From: Paenibacillus sp. FSL R5-0912
GTDB taxonomy: Bacteria; Bacillota; Bacilli; Paenibacillales; Paenibacillaceae
Length of the DNA: 64,000 bases
Direction of reading: 5' to 3'
NCBI RefSeq assembly: GCF_000758605.1
Contig: NZ_CP009282.1
Span: 1,798,001 to 1,862,000, forward strand
Shown: positions 1-7,820 of the stretch, in pieces
Position numbering within the stretch: position 1 is the first letter of the stretch
Layout: each line of letters starts with the position of its first letter
Translations under genes and position numbers: made by a program
Notes under the pieces: model-generated
Seen by the model: the letters and a program-made list of their open reading frames with translations, nothing else
Databases searched by the model: none
What the model was told of the DNA's origin: nothing

Positions 1-1941
1 GTTGCCTTTGCCAAGGACTGGCAGGGTCCGGCACGCCAGCAGAACGCGACATCCTTCTTCTACTTTGCCACAGAGCAGTGGCGTTATGAGGAGAGCGGCA
101 CCGATTCGCTGAAATCACCGACGGGCGGGGAGGTAGCTTACCAGCATCCGGCGGACTACAACGTGCTGGCTGCACGTCTCGGCTGGCTGCCTTCCTTCCC
201 GCAATTTAACAAGAACAGCCTGCTGTTCGCCGAGGAGGCTGCGCAGCAGGGCAAGAAGACGAATGCGGAGATTATCAGCCACACCGTGGAAGAGATCACC
301 TCGCGGAAAACACGGTTTGCCGTGGAAGATCCCGGCGCACCGGAGAACTTCCCCCGCTCCCTGTTCATCTGGCGCTCGAACCTGATCTCCAGCTCCGCCA
401 AGGGGCAGGAATACTTCATGAAGCATCTGCTCGGAGCCTCCGACGGGCTGCTGGCCGAGCCGAACGAGGAACAGAAGCCGGAGGAGATCGTCTGGCGGGA
501 GGATGTGGAAGGCAAGCTTGATCTGATGGTGGCTCTGGATTTCCGGATGACGACTACGCCGCTGTATGCGGATGTTGTCCTGCCGGCTGCAACCTGGTAT
601 GAGAAGACCGATTTGTCGTCCACCGACATGCATCCGTTTGTGCATCCGTTCAATCCGGCCGTGAATCCGCTATGGGAATCCCGTTCCGACTGGGATATCT
701 ACCGCCAATTGTCAGAGGTATTCTCCGAGATGGCGAAGTCGCAGCTGCCCGGCGTCTATAAGGATGTTGTGATGTCACCGCTGGGCCATGACTCCATCAG
801 CGAGATTTCGCAGCCGATGGGTCTGGTCAAAGACTGGGCCAAGGGCGAAATCCCGGCCATCCCGGGCCAGACCATGCCGAACTTCACGATTGTGGAGCGG
901 GATTACACCCAGATTCATGACAAATACACCTCACTCGGACCGAATCTGGCAACCGGCAAAGCAGGCGCGCATGGCATCAGCTTCTCTGTTGCTGAAGAAT
1001 ACGAGGAGCTCAAGAAGATCAGCGGCGTGCATTACGATGAATCGATTAAGAACGGACTGCCGAAGCTGCTAACCGCCCGTCAGGCCGCAGATACCATTCT
1101 TCATCTGTCTTCAGCCACCAACGGCCGCGTATCCCAGAAGGCTTATGCTGCAGCGGAGAAGGATTCAGGTGTAGAGCTGAGGGATATCTCGGCAGACCGG
1201 GCAGCCGAGAAAATTACGTTCCAGAGCATTACCGCACAGCCGCGCGAAGTTATTCCGACCCCGGTATTCAGCGGCTCGAACAAGCAGGGACGGCGCTATT
1301 CCCCGTTCACCACGAATATTGAACGTCTCGTTCCGTTCCGGACCCTGACGGGAAGACAGCATTTCTACATTGACCATGAAATCTTCCAGCAGTTCGGCGA
1401 AGCGCTGCCGGTCTACAAGCCGACGCTGCCTCCGATGGTGTTCGGGCCGCGCGACAAAGAAGTGAAGGGCGGGCAGGATGCCCTGGTTCTGAGATATCTG
1501 ACACCGCACGGGAAATGGAATATCCACTCGACCTATCAGGATAACCAGCATATGCTGACGTTGTTCCGGGGCGGTCCAACGGTGTGGATCAATAATGAGG
1601 ATGCCGCGGCCCATCAGATTGCCGATAATGACTGGCTCGAGGTCTATAACCGCAACGGTGTCGTAACGGCACGTGCGGTAGTCAGCCACCGGATGCCGAG
1701 AGGCACCATGTTCATGTACCATGCCCAGGACAAGCACATTCAGGTGCCGGGTTCTGAAATTACGGATACGCGCGGAGGAAGCCACAATGCGCCTACCCGG
1801 ATTCATCTGAAGCCTACCCAGATGGTCGGCGGATATGCACAGCTCAGCTACGGCTTCAACTACTATGGTCCGATCGGCAACCAGCGTGATGTCTACGTAG
1901 CCGTCCGCAAAATGAAGGAGGTCAACTGGCTTGAAAATTAA
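1..1941 (+). CDS. narG: Respiratory nitrate reductase alpha subunit, 3' part (NarG)
   Basis: This is the C-terminal 646 codons of the molybdopterin-binding catalytic subunit, which reduces nitrate to nitrite at the cytoplasmic face using quinol electrons passed through NarI and NarH. The frame is open from base 1 with no start, so the gene begins outside the window; the full subunit is about 1,200 residues. The visible part holds the late molybdopterin-dinucleotide-binding region (GGSHNAPTRIHLKPTQM near the end) and ends in the typical NarG tail (YYGPIGNQRDVYVAVRKM). It overlaps narH by 11 bases, which implies translational coupling. Identity is very secure. The [4Fe-4S] cluster segment and Tat-like N-terminus cannot be judged here. 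Confidence 0.97.
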   Translation, partial: VAFAKDWQGPARQQNATSFFYFATEQWRYEESGTDSLKSPTGGEVAYQHPADYNVLAARLGWLPSFPQFNKNSLLFAEEAAQQGKKTNAEIISHTVEEITSRKTRFAVEDPGAPENFPRSLFIWRSNLISSSAKGQEYFMKHLLGASDGLLAEPNEEQKPEEIVWREDVEGKLDLMVALDFRMTTTPLYADVVLPAATWYEKTDLSSTDMHPFVHPFNPAVNPLWESRSDWDIYRQLSEVFSEMAKSQLPGVYKDVVMSPLGHDSISEISQPMGLVKDWAKGEIPAIPGQTMPNFTIVERDYTQIHDKYTSLGPNLATGKAGAHGISFSVAEEYEELKKISGVHYDESIKNGLPKLLTARQAADTILHLSSATNGRVSQKAYAAAEKDSGVELRDISADRAAEKITFQSITAQPREVIPTPVFSGSNKQGRRYSPFTTNIERLVPFRTLTGRQHFYIDHEIFQQFGEALPVYKPTLPPMVFGPRDKEVKGGQDALVLRYLTPHGKWNIHSTYQDNQHMLTLFRGGPTVWINNEDAAAHQIADNDWLEVYNRNGVVTARAVVSHRMPRGTMFMYHAQDKHIQVPGSEITDTRGGSHNAPTRIHLKPTQMVGGYAQLSYGFNYYGPIGNQRDVYVAVRKMKEVNWLEN

Positions 1942-3502
1942 AGCGCAAGTCGCAATGGTAATGAATCTGGATAAATGCATCGGCTGCCACACCTGCAGCG
2001 TGACCTGCAAGACGACCTGGACGAACCGCAAGGGTGCGGAATATATGTGGTTCAATAACGTGGAAACGAAGCCCGGTATCGGTTATCCGAAACGCTGGGA
2101 GGACCAGGAGCTCTACAAGGGCGGCTGGCAGCTGCGCAAGGGGAAGCTGGAGCTGAAATCCGGCAATAAGCTGTCGAAGATCGCACTCGGCAAAATCTTC
2201 TACAACCCCGACATGCCGGAGATGAAGGATTATTATGAGCCGTGGACGTACAACTACGAGCATCTGACGAATGCTGGAGAACAAAAGCATTCCCCGGTGG
2301 CGCGGGCCCATTCCGCTGTAACCGGTGAGAAGATGGATCTGGAATGGGGACCGAACTGGGAGGATGATCTGGCGGGAGCCCATGTAACCGGCCCGCTGGA
2401 CCCGAATATCCAGAAGATCGAAGAAGAAATCAAGTTCAACTTCGAGAAATCGTTCATGATCTATCTGCCGCGCCTCTGTGAGCACTGCCTGAATCCAAGC
2501 TGTGTCGCCTCCTGTCCTTCCGGTGCGATGTACAAGCGGGATGAGGACGGCATTGTCCTCGTGGATCAGGAAGCCTGCCGCGGCTGGAGATACTGCATGA
2601 CCGGCTGTCCGTACAAAAAAGTATATTTCAACTGGCAGACCAACAAAGCAGAGAAGTGCACCTTCTGCTTCCCGCGCGTGGAAGCCGGGCTGCCTACAGT
2701 ATGCTCCGAGACCTGTACAGGCCGGATCCGCTATCTCGGGGTGCTGCTGTATGACGCCGACAAGGTTCTTGAGGCGGCATCCACGCCGGACGAGAAGGAT
2801 TTATACAAGGCGCAATGTGATCTGTTCTTGAACCCGCATGATCCGGAGATTATGGCGCAGGCGAGAAAAGACGGCATCTCCGAGGACTGGCTGGAAGCCG
2901 CCCAGAACTCGCCGGTCTATAAGCTGGCGATTGAGCACAAGCTGGCCTTCCCGCTTCACCCGGAATACCGCACACTGCCTATGGTGTGGTATGTACCGCC
3001 GCTTAGCCCGATTATGAATTATTTCGAAGGCAAGGATTCGCTGAAGAATCCCGATATGATCTTCCCGGCCATCGAAGAGATGCGCACGCCGATCCAGTAT
3101 CTGGCGAACATGCTGACGGCCGGCGACACGGAGACGGTCAAAGAAGCCCTGCAGCGGATGGCGATGATGCGCTCCTATATGCGCGCCCAGTCCACCGGCC
3201 GGGAATTCGATCTTACCCGTCTGGACCGTGTCGGCATGACCGCACAGCAGACAGAGGAAATGTACCGGCTGCTTGCGATTGCTAAATATGAGGACCGGTT
3301 CGTCATCCCGACCTCCCACAAGGAGCAGCACATGAATCCTTACCGTGCCCAGGGTTCGGCCGGTTACGGCAGCGGGATGGGGGACATGGGCTCCGGCTCC
3401 GGCTGTGACGGCTGCGGACCGGCCAGCCCTTCCGGCGACACCATGAAGACCGGCAAGGAAATGTATGAAGAGAATTTCTACGGGGGGATTTGGCGTGATT
3501 GA
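1931..3502 (+). CDS. narH: Respiratory nitrate reductase beta subunit (NarH)
   Basis: This is the iron-sulfur electron-transfer subunit that carries electrons from NarI haem b to NarG. The first cluster motif, CIGCHTC, is at residues 16-22, followed by C26. Further cysteine groups are CEHCLNPSC (about 183-191), CRGWRYCMTGCPY (about 216-228) and CTFC. The Trp in CRGWRYC replaces a cysteine and marks the [3Fe-4S] site typical of NarH. The start is a TTG at 1931 inside the narG end; I see no better start, and the N-terminus aligns with the family from there. The C-terminus has a Gly/Ser/Cys-rich tail (GSGSGCDGCGP) of unknown purpose. Length (523 aa) is normal. Confidence 0.97.
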   Translation: MKIKAQVAMVMNLDKCIGCHTCSVTCKTTWTNRKGAEYMWFNNVETKPGIGYPKRWEDQELYKGGWQLRKGKLELKSGNKLSKIALGKIFYNPDMPEMKDYYEPWTYNYEHLTNAGEQKHSPVARAHSAVTGEKMDLEWGPNWEDDLAGAHVTGPLDPNIQKIEEEIKFNFEKSFMIYLPRLCEHCLNPSCVASCPSGAMYKRDEDGIVLVDQEACRGWRYCMTGCPYKKVYFNWQTNKAEKCTFCFPRVEAGLPTVCSETCTGRIRYLGVLLYDADKVLEAASTPDEKDLYKAQCDLFLNPHDPEIMAQARKDGISEDWLEAAQNSPVYKLAIEHKLAFPLHPEYRTLPMVWYVPPLSPIMNYFEGKDSLKNPDMIFPAIEEMRTPIQYLANMLTAGDTETVKEALQRMAMMRSYMRAQSTGREFDLTRLDRVGMTAQQTEEMYRLLAIAKYEDRFVIPTSHKEQHMNPYRAQGSAGYGSGMGDMGSGSGCDGCGPASPSGDTMKTGKEMYEENFYGGIWRD

Positions 3503-4061
3503 TCTGATCAAACTGCATGATTACAAGGAATCCTTCGGTTATTTCGCCCTGCAGCTGATGTATCCGGAGAAGCTGGACTTTCATCCGGCTTTTCTGGAAG
3601 AGGCGTTTGACAGCACTCATCCGGGTTATGCCCACGTGCATGCCTATTGGAAGCAAATGCAGAGCTTCAGCCTGGATGAGATCCAGGAGAGCTATGCGGC
3701 CACCTTTGATTTTCAGAAGGACTGCGCGCTGTATATGACCTATTTCAAATTCGAGGACGCCAAGGAACGGGGGCAGATGCTCGCCAAGCTGAAGCTTCTG
3801 TATGAAATGTTCGGCCTTGTCATGCCGGAGAGTGAGCTGCCTGATTATTTACCGCTGATGTGTGAATTTATATATGCCGCCCAGTGGCTGGAGGTTCCGG
3901 GAGCGCCGGAGAATTTCCGGATGCTGATGGCGATTCTTGAGGATGGCACCTACCATTTGCTCAAGGCGCTGGAGCGGAATGAAAGTCCCTATTACCACCT
4001 GGTTAAGGGATTGCGCGAAACCTTCAAAGCTTGTGTTGAACAGGAGGCCCTGAGTCAATGA
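3495..4061 (+). CDS. narJ: Nitrate reductase assembly chaperone (NarJ)
   Basis: NarJ is a TorD-family cytoplasmic chaperone that holds apo-NarGH until molybdenum cofactor and Fe-S clusters are inserted; it is not part of the final enzyme. I chose the GTG at 3495, which overlaps the narH stop by 8 bases, because a G-rich ribosome site (3482-3487) sits 7 bases upstream. An open frame extends to 3465, but that start lies well inside narH. The protein is about 188 residues, all-helical in appearance, with family-like segments YFALQLMYPEKL and LPLMCEFIYAA. It sits between narH and narI as in nearly all nar operons. Confidence 0.93.
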   Translation: MIDLIKLHDYKESFGYFALQLMYPEKLDFHPAFLEEAFDSTHPGYAHVHAYWKQMQSFSLDEIQESYAATFDFQKDCALYMTYFKFEDAKERGQMLAKLKLLYEMFGLVMPESELPDYLPLMCEFIYAAQWLEVPGAPENFRMLMAILEDGTYHLLKALERNESPYYHLVKGLRETFKACVEQEALSQ

Positions 4062-4744
4062 ATATGGCAGGTCAGTTTTTATGGGTCATTTTCCCCTATA
4101 TGTGTCTGGTGGTCTTTATCGGCGGGCATATCTTCCGTTACCGTAAGGACCAATTCAACTGGACAGCCAAATCGAGTGAATTTATTGAAAAGAAACAGCT
4201 GAAATTCGGCAGCATTCTGTTCCATCTGGGTATTATGCCGGTTATTCTAGGTCATATCGGCGGGCTCGCTGTCCCGAAATCATGGCTGGAGGCCGTCGGC
4301 GTGAGTGATCATCTCTACCACATCGGCGCGGTATATATCGGGGGAATCTTCGGCGCAGCTACCCTGCTCGGGATGCTGATACTGACCTCGCGGCGCTTTA
4401 CGCTGAAGAATGTCCGCCGGCTCAGCAGCGCATCGGACCTGATTGTCAACTCCCTCCTCCTGTTCATCGTGTTCATGGGGATGTACTCCACGATTGTAAC
4501 GAATGCCGTACAGCCTGAGTTTGATTACCGTGATACGATTTCTGTCTGGTTCCGCGGTTTATTCATGTTCCGTCCGGACCCGTCGCTGATGGCTGATGTG
4601 CCGTTTTCCTTCAAGCTTCACATTCTGTCAGGGTTTGCGATCTTTGCCTTTTGGCCGTTCACCCGGCTCGTCCATGTATGGAGTGTTCCGTTGAATTATG
4701 TAGGCAGAAGTTATATCCTATACAGAAGAAATAAATCGAATTAA
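4058..4744 (+). CDS. narI: Nitrate reductase gamma subunit, cytochrome b (NarI)
   Basis: NarI is the membrane cytochrome b subunit that oxidises quinol and feeds electrons to NarH. It has 228 residues with five hydrophobic segments (roughly residues 5-25, 50-70, 85-110, 125-145 and 180-205). Histidines in HIFRYR, FHLGIMPVILGHIGG and the C-terminal KLHILSGFAIFAFWPFTRLVHVW supply the two b-type haems by family analogy. It starts with ATGA overlapping the narJ stop. It is the last gene of narGHJI; a 50-bp gap with no obvious terminator leads to nreA, so read-through into the regulators is possible. Confidence 0.96.
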   Translation: MNMAGQFLWVIFPYMCLVVFIGGHIFRYRKDQFNWTAKSSEFIEKKQLKFGSILFHLGIMPVILGHIGGLAVPKSWLEAVGVSDHLYHIGAVYIGGIFGAATLLGMLILTSRRFTLKNVRRLSSASDLIVNSLLLFIVFMGMYSTIVTNAVQPEFDYRDTISVWFRGLFMFRPDPSLMADVPFSFKLHILSGFAIFAFWPFTRLVHVWSVPLNYVGRSYILYRRNKSN

Positions 4745-4794
4745 CGGAAAGAGCCGGGTGAATTTCTTTCCCTGTTCAAATGAGGAGAGAAACG

Positions 4795-5253
4795 ATGAAC
4801 AATAAGGTGGATTACCAAATTGAGCTTGACCGGATGCGCACAGCTTTGGGATATGACTTTATGTCGCTGGCCTTTGCCGAACCGGCGGAATATGACTATG
4901 TCATCCGGTGGAAATACGCCTCAGGCCATACAAATGACCGTTACAAACGAATTATACTTCAATCCGGCAGGGGGATTGCAGGCATCGTGTTCAAGACAGG
5001 CAAACCGTTCTTAATCCCGTCCGTGCAGACAGATGTGCAGCCGGACACCTTGTTTAACTATCCCATTACCAAGATGGAGAATCTGAGCAGCATCGGGGCT
5101 GTGCCGGTGTGGAATGATGCCCGTGTCGCAGGCGTGCTTCTTGGCGGTTTCAGGGGCGAACGGCAGGTAACCCCTGACATGCTGGGGGACCTGGACAGGG
5201 CAGCGCGTAGGGGGATTGGAGACTTGAACGGAAAGGAATTGTTGCTAAGTTGA
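4795..5253 (+). CDS. nreA: GAF-domain nitrate receptor (NreA-like)
   Basis: This small cytoplasmic GAF protein has 152 residues from the ATG at 4795. I chose that ATG over the upstream one at 4780 because AGGAGAG (4783-4789) is correctly spaced for it. In Staphylococcus carnosus, NreA binds nitrate and controls NreB kinase activity; the role here is inferred from family and position. Typical GAF features are visible (GRGIAGIVFKTGKPFLI, then SIGAVPVW). Its stop overlaps the nreB start by one base. It sits directly between narI and the NreB/NreC genes, as expected for a nitrate/oxygen co-sensing module. Confidence 0.88.
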   Translation: MNNKVDYQIELDRMRTALGYDFMSLAFAEPAEYDYVIRWKYASGHTNDRYKRIILQSGRGIAGIVFKTGKPFLIPSVQTDVQPDTLFNYPITKMENLSSIGAVPVWNDARVAGVLLGGFRGERQVTPDMLGDLDRAARRGIGDLNGKELLLS

Positions 5254-6296
5254 TGACACCCGGAACGGATCTGCAGAGTCTGCTCATGACGAAGCTGTTT
5301 GAGAACAGCTCGGAGGCGATGTTCTTTTTTGACCGGCAAGGGAAAGCCCTGGCCATGAATCCGGCTGCCGAGAACATCGTGGACAAGGATATTCTGAAGC
5401 AGCTGTATCAGGGGAATCCTGAGGCGCTTTGCGGGACCTGCCGGGGATACACGAGTGAGACGGAGCTCCGTACCTGCCTCAATTGTTATTTTCATACACC
5501 GGACTCCGAGGAGTTCACCTCATACCAGGTCTATCTGGAGACGAAGGATAAGGGGGTTGTCCCTTATGCCGCCACCTTTCACACCATAGATGACGAGAAG
5601 GGTATCAGAGTATTTATGCTTAGGGATCTGACCAGACAGTTCAAGACGCAAGAGAAGTTCTACCAGAACAAAATGATGAAGCATATCATTGAGGCGCAGG
5701 AGAATGAACGCAAGCGGATCTCCCGGGAGCTGCATGACAGCGTAGCCCAGGAGCTGATGAGTGCCGTGATTGATCTGCGTGTGCTGAAATATATGACAGC
5801 GGATGAGCAGCTGCTGAAGAAGATGAAGCAGACCGAGGTCTCCATGACCAGGCTTCTGAATGATATCCGCAACCTTTCGGTAGAGCTTAGGCCGGCTGCT
5901 CTGGATGATTTCGGCCTGGAGGCCGCATTCCGGTCGCACTTCAAGCGGGTGGAGCAAACCTATGGCCTGGTGATTGATTATGAGTCCCGGCTCTCCGAGA
6001 AACGGTATGGGAGTGAGATTGAAACCGTCATGTACCGTGTGTGCCAGGAAGCGGTGCTGAACGCCCTGAAGTATGCGCAGGTTGACAGTGTTAAAGTTTC
6101 CCTTACCGAAAACGACGGTGTGCTGCTGCTTCGGGTAGAGGATAAGGGAACCGGCTTTAATCAGGGTGACGAGCCGGATGGAACCGGACTTGGCCTGTTT
6201 GGCATGCAGGAGCGGGCGGAGCTGGTGGGCGGCACCTTCAGCGTAGATTCAGAGACAGGCAGGGGTACGACAATTATTTTACAGGTACCTGTATGA
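5253..6296 (+). CDS. nreB: Oxygen-sensing histidine kinase with PAS Fe-S cluster (NreB)
   Basis: This is a cytoplasmic sensor kinase. The N-terminal PAS region carries four cysteines at residues 60, 63, 75 and 78, spaced CX2C-X11-CX2C. That is the arrangement that binds the oxygen-labile [4Fe-4S] cluster in staphylococcal NreB (residues 59, 62, 74 and 77 there, from memory). A HisKA_3 dimerisation helix follows ([16 protein letters not shown], phospho-acceptor His near residue 161), then a HATPase domain with DKGTGFN and [14 protein letters not shown]. No membrane segments are seen. ATG 5253 is favoured; TTG 5250 is an in-frame alternative one codon upstream. It should phosphorylate NreC when oxygen is low. 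Confidence 0.95.
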   Translation: MTPGTDLQSLLMTKLFENSSEAMFFFDRQGKALAMNPAAENIVDKDILKQLYQGNPEALCGTCRGYTSETELRTCLNCYFHTPDSEEFTSYQVYLETKDKGVVPYAATFHTIDDEKGIRVFMLRDLTRQFKTQEKFYQNKMMKHIIEAQENERKRISRELHDSVAQELMSAVIDLRVLKYMTADEQLLKKMKQTEVSMTRLLNDIRNLSVELRPAALDDFGLEAAFRSHFKRVEQTYGLVIDYESRLSEKRYGSEIETVMYRVCQEAVLNALKYAQVDSVKVSLTENDGVLLLRVEDKGTGFNQGDEPDGTGLGLFGMQERAELVGGTFSVDSETGRGTTIILQVPV

Positions 6297-6324
6297 TTTG
6301 CGCGAGGAAAGGAATGAGCTTCTG

Positions 6325-6972
6325 ATGAAGATCGTCATTGCAGACGACCATGCGATCGTACGCAGCGGATTCTCCATGATTCTCAATTTTCAGAATGACA
6401 TTGAAGTGATCGGGGCGGCGGCAGACGGCAGGGAAGCTTACACCATGGTAGCCAAATTCCGGCCGGACATTCTGATTATGGATTTAAGCATGCCTCCGGG
6501 AGAGAGCGGGCTGACCGCTACCGGCAAGATTAAAGAGGACTACCCCGATACCAAAATCCTGATTCTGACGATGCATGACGATGATGAATACCTCTTCCAT
6601 GTGCTGAAGAACGGGGCCTCCGGTTATGTGCTCAAGAGTGCGCCGGACGAGGAGCTGCTGCTGGCCATCCGGACCATTTATGAAGGCGGGACCTATATTC
6701 ATCCCAAGATGGCAACCTCGCTGGTCCGTGAGTTCATCAAGCAGGACAAAACCGGCGGTACAGAGGATCTGTTCGAGCTGTTATCCAAGCGGGAGCTGGA
6801 GATCCTGCCGCTCATTGCCAAAGGATACGGGAACAAGGAAATTGCCGAGAAGCTGTTCATTTCGGTGAAAACTGTGGAAGCCCACAAAGCGAAAATTATG
6901 GAGAAATTAAACCTTAAAAGCCGGCCGGAGCTGGTCGAGTATGCTTTGAGGAAAAAAATGCTGGATTTCTGA
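6325..6972 (+). CDS. nreC: NarL/LuxR-family response regulator (NreC)
   Basis: This is a DNA-binding response regulator of 215 residues. The receiver domain has acidic residues D7/D8, phospho-acceptor D53 ([10 protein letters not shown]) and the conserved Lys in [11 protein letters not shown]-terminal LuxR-type helix-turn-helix follows ([22 protein letters not shown]). I chose the ATG at 6325 because GAAAGGAATGAG lies just upstream and the receiver begins there; the open frame extends to a TTG at 6298. Expected targets are narG and narK promoters; two candidate sites lie upstream of narK in this window. Confidence 0.95.
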   Translation: MKIVIADDHAIVRSGFSMILNFQNDIEVIGAAADGREAYTMVAKFRPDILIMDLSMPPGESGLTATGKIKEDYPDTKILILTMHDDDEYLFHVLKNGASGYVLKSAPDEELLLAIRTIYEGGTYIHPKMATSLVREFIKQDKTGGTEDLFELLSKRELEILPLIAKGYGNKEIAEKLFISVKTVEAHKAKIMEKLNLKSRPELVEYALRKKMLDF

Positions 6973-6995
6973 CCGGCGAATGGAGGTAAGCCTTG

Positions 6996-7523
6996 ATGCC
7001 GGAACATGCAGGGCTCAAGTTTACGGTGCCCGCCATGCGCATTCTTGAGAATGAACACCGCTATTTATCTTTTCTGATGGAAGAATGGCATGATATCGTA
7101 CTTTGGTTTGAGGGGGCGCAGCCCGCTCCGGAAGAAGCCAGAGCTCAGCTTCATAAGCTGCGTAAGGCGGTTCTGGAGTTTACGGGCCCGCTGAAGAAGC
7201 ATACCGTGAAGGAAGAAACACATTTTTTTCCGCTGCTGGGCCGTTACATCGGTTTTGAACAAGGGCCGCTGGTCGGCATCCAGGAGGAGCACCGCGAGAT
7301 TGACGGGTATATAGGACATTTCCTGCATCACACAGAGGGCAATGCTGATCTGATGACGCTTGAGGATATTCGTGCTGCGGTGAAGGATGCAGGGGAAGCC
7401 TTTGAGGTGCTGACGGTACACTTTGTCAAAGAAGAGACGGTTATCTTTCCGATGGCTGAGCATCAGCTGAGCGCGAAGGACAAAGAGCGGTTAAGCCAAC
7501 AGCTGAATACGCTTATTACTTGA
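6996..7523 (+). CDS. Hemerythrin HHE-domain protein
   Basis: This is a 175-residue, all-helical protein of the hemerythrin cation-binding family. Candidate di-iron ligands appear in order: ILENEHRYL, LKKHTVKEETHFFPLL, IQEEHREIDGYI and LTVHFVKEETVIFPM. The two HxxKEExxxFP-type motifs are the hallmark of HHE proteins. Such domains bind O2 or NO or help repair Fe-S clusters, but none of these roles is shown here. It follows nreC by 23 bases with a good GGAGG (6982-6986), which favours ATG 6996 over TTG 6993. It is probably the last gene of the nre operon, since a terminator follows. Protection of the NreB cluster or handling of NO made by denitrification are plausible inferences. Confidence 0.9.
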   Translation: MPEHAGLKFTVPAMRILENEHRYLSFLMEEWHDIVLWFEGAQPAPEEARAQLHKLRKAVLEFTGPLKKHTVKEETHFFPLLGRYIGFEQGPLVGIQEEHREIDGYIGHFLHHTEGNADLMTLEDIRAAVKDAGEAFEVLTVHFVKEETVIFPMAEHQLSAKDKERLSQQLNTLIT

Positions 7524-7565
7524 GAATGCACATTTAAGAATGAATAATTATGTGATTCTGAACAG

Positions 7566-7593
7566 GCTGCTCCTATGGGGGGCGGCTTTTTTT
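7566..7593 (+). terminator. Rho-independent terminator of the nar/nre operon
   Basis: An 8-bp stem (GCTGCTCC at 7566-7573 with GGGGCGGC at 7579-7586, two G-U pairs) with a 5-base loop is followed by seven T. It closes the transcript running through nreABC and the hemerythrin gene. Confidence 0.85.
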
Positions 7594-7671
7594 GTGCACA
7601 GGAAATTAGACAACAAGAAATCCGGATAAATCGGGGGGAGGCGGCAGGAGTGAATAAGCTCTGGAGCAATG

Positions 7672-7696
7672 CCCCGCTGTGCGGGGTTATTTTTTT
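7672..7696 (+). terminator. Hairpin with T-run upstream of narK
   Basis: A 6-bp perfect stem (CCCCGC/GCGGGG, loop TGT) is followed by TTATTTTTTT. It lies about 80 bp after the first terminator and about 70 bp before the narK -10 candidate. It is either a back-up terminator for the nar/nre transcript or the end of a short transcript starting between the two hairpins. Confidence 0.65.
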
Positions 7697-7731
7697 AGGG
7701 TTTCCCCTGTCAGGGAAAGGGGACTCCCCTA
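7696..7731 (+). promoter_or_regulatory. Two NreC-like palindromes upstream of narK
   Basis: TAGGG-N4-CCCTG lies at 7696-7709 and AGGGG-N4-CCCTA at 7718-7731. They match the staphylococcal NreC site as I recall it (TAGGG-N4-CCCTA) at 9 and 8 of 10 defined bases. Their centres are 22 bp apart, two helical turns, so both would face the same side of the DNA. They lie about 44 and 66 bp upstream of the start site implied by the TACAAT box at 7756. This fits activation of narK by NreC. It is inference from sequence only. Confidence 0.6.
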
Positions 7732-7755
7732 TATCTGAGCCGGGGGACCGGCGGA

Positions 7756-7761
7756 TACAAT
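7756..7761 (+). promoter_or_regulatory. Candidate -10 box of narK
   Basis: TACAAT (in GGATACAATGAG) has no good -35 hexamer 17 bp upstream, as expected for a promoter that needs an activator. It is placed suitably downstream of the NreC-like palindromes. Confidence 0.45.
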
Positions 7762-7820
7762 GAGTACAGGAAGTATTCATACGAATAATCAAGAGAATAA
7801 ACGGCGAAAAGGTGAGTCGA

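Noticed and set aside
2801..3511. Minus-strand open frame opposite narH
   Set aside because: It is a shadow of narH, rich in His, Arg and Gly as expected from the opposite strand of GC-rich coding DNA.
7600..7800. Molybdenum-cofactor riboswitch or FNR box upstream of narK
   Set aside because: No match to the Moco motif could be traced and no convincing TGTGA-N6-TCACA palindrome is present; NreC-like sites explain the region better.
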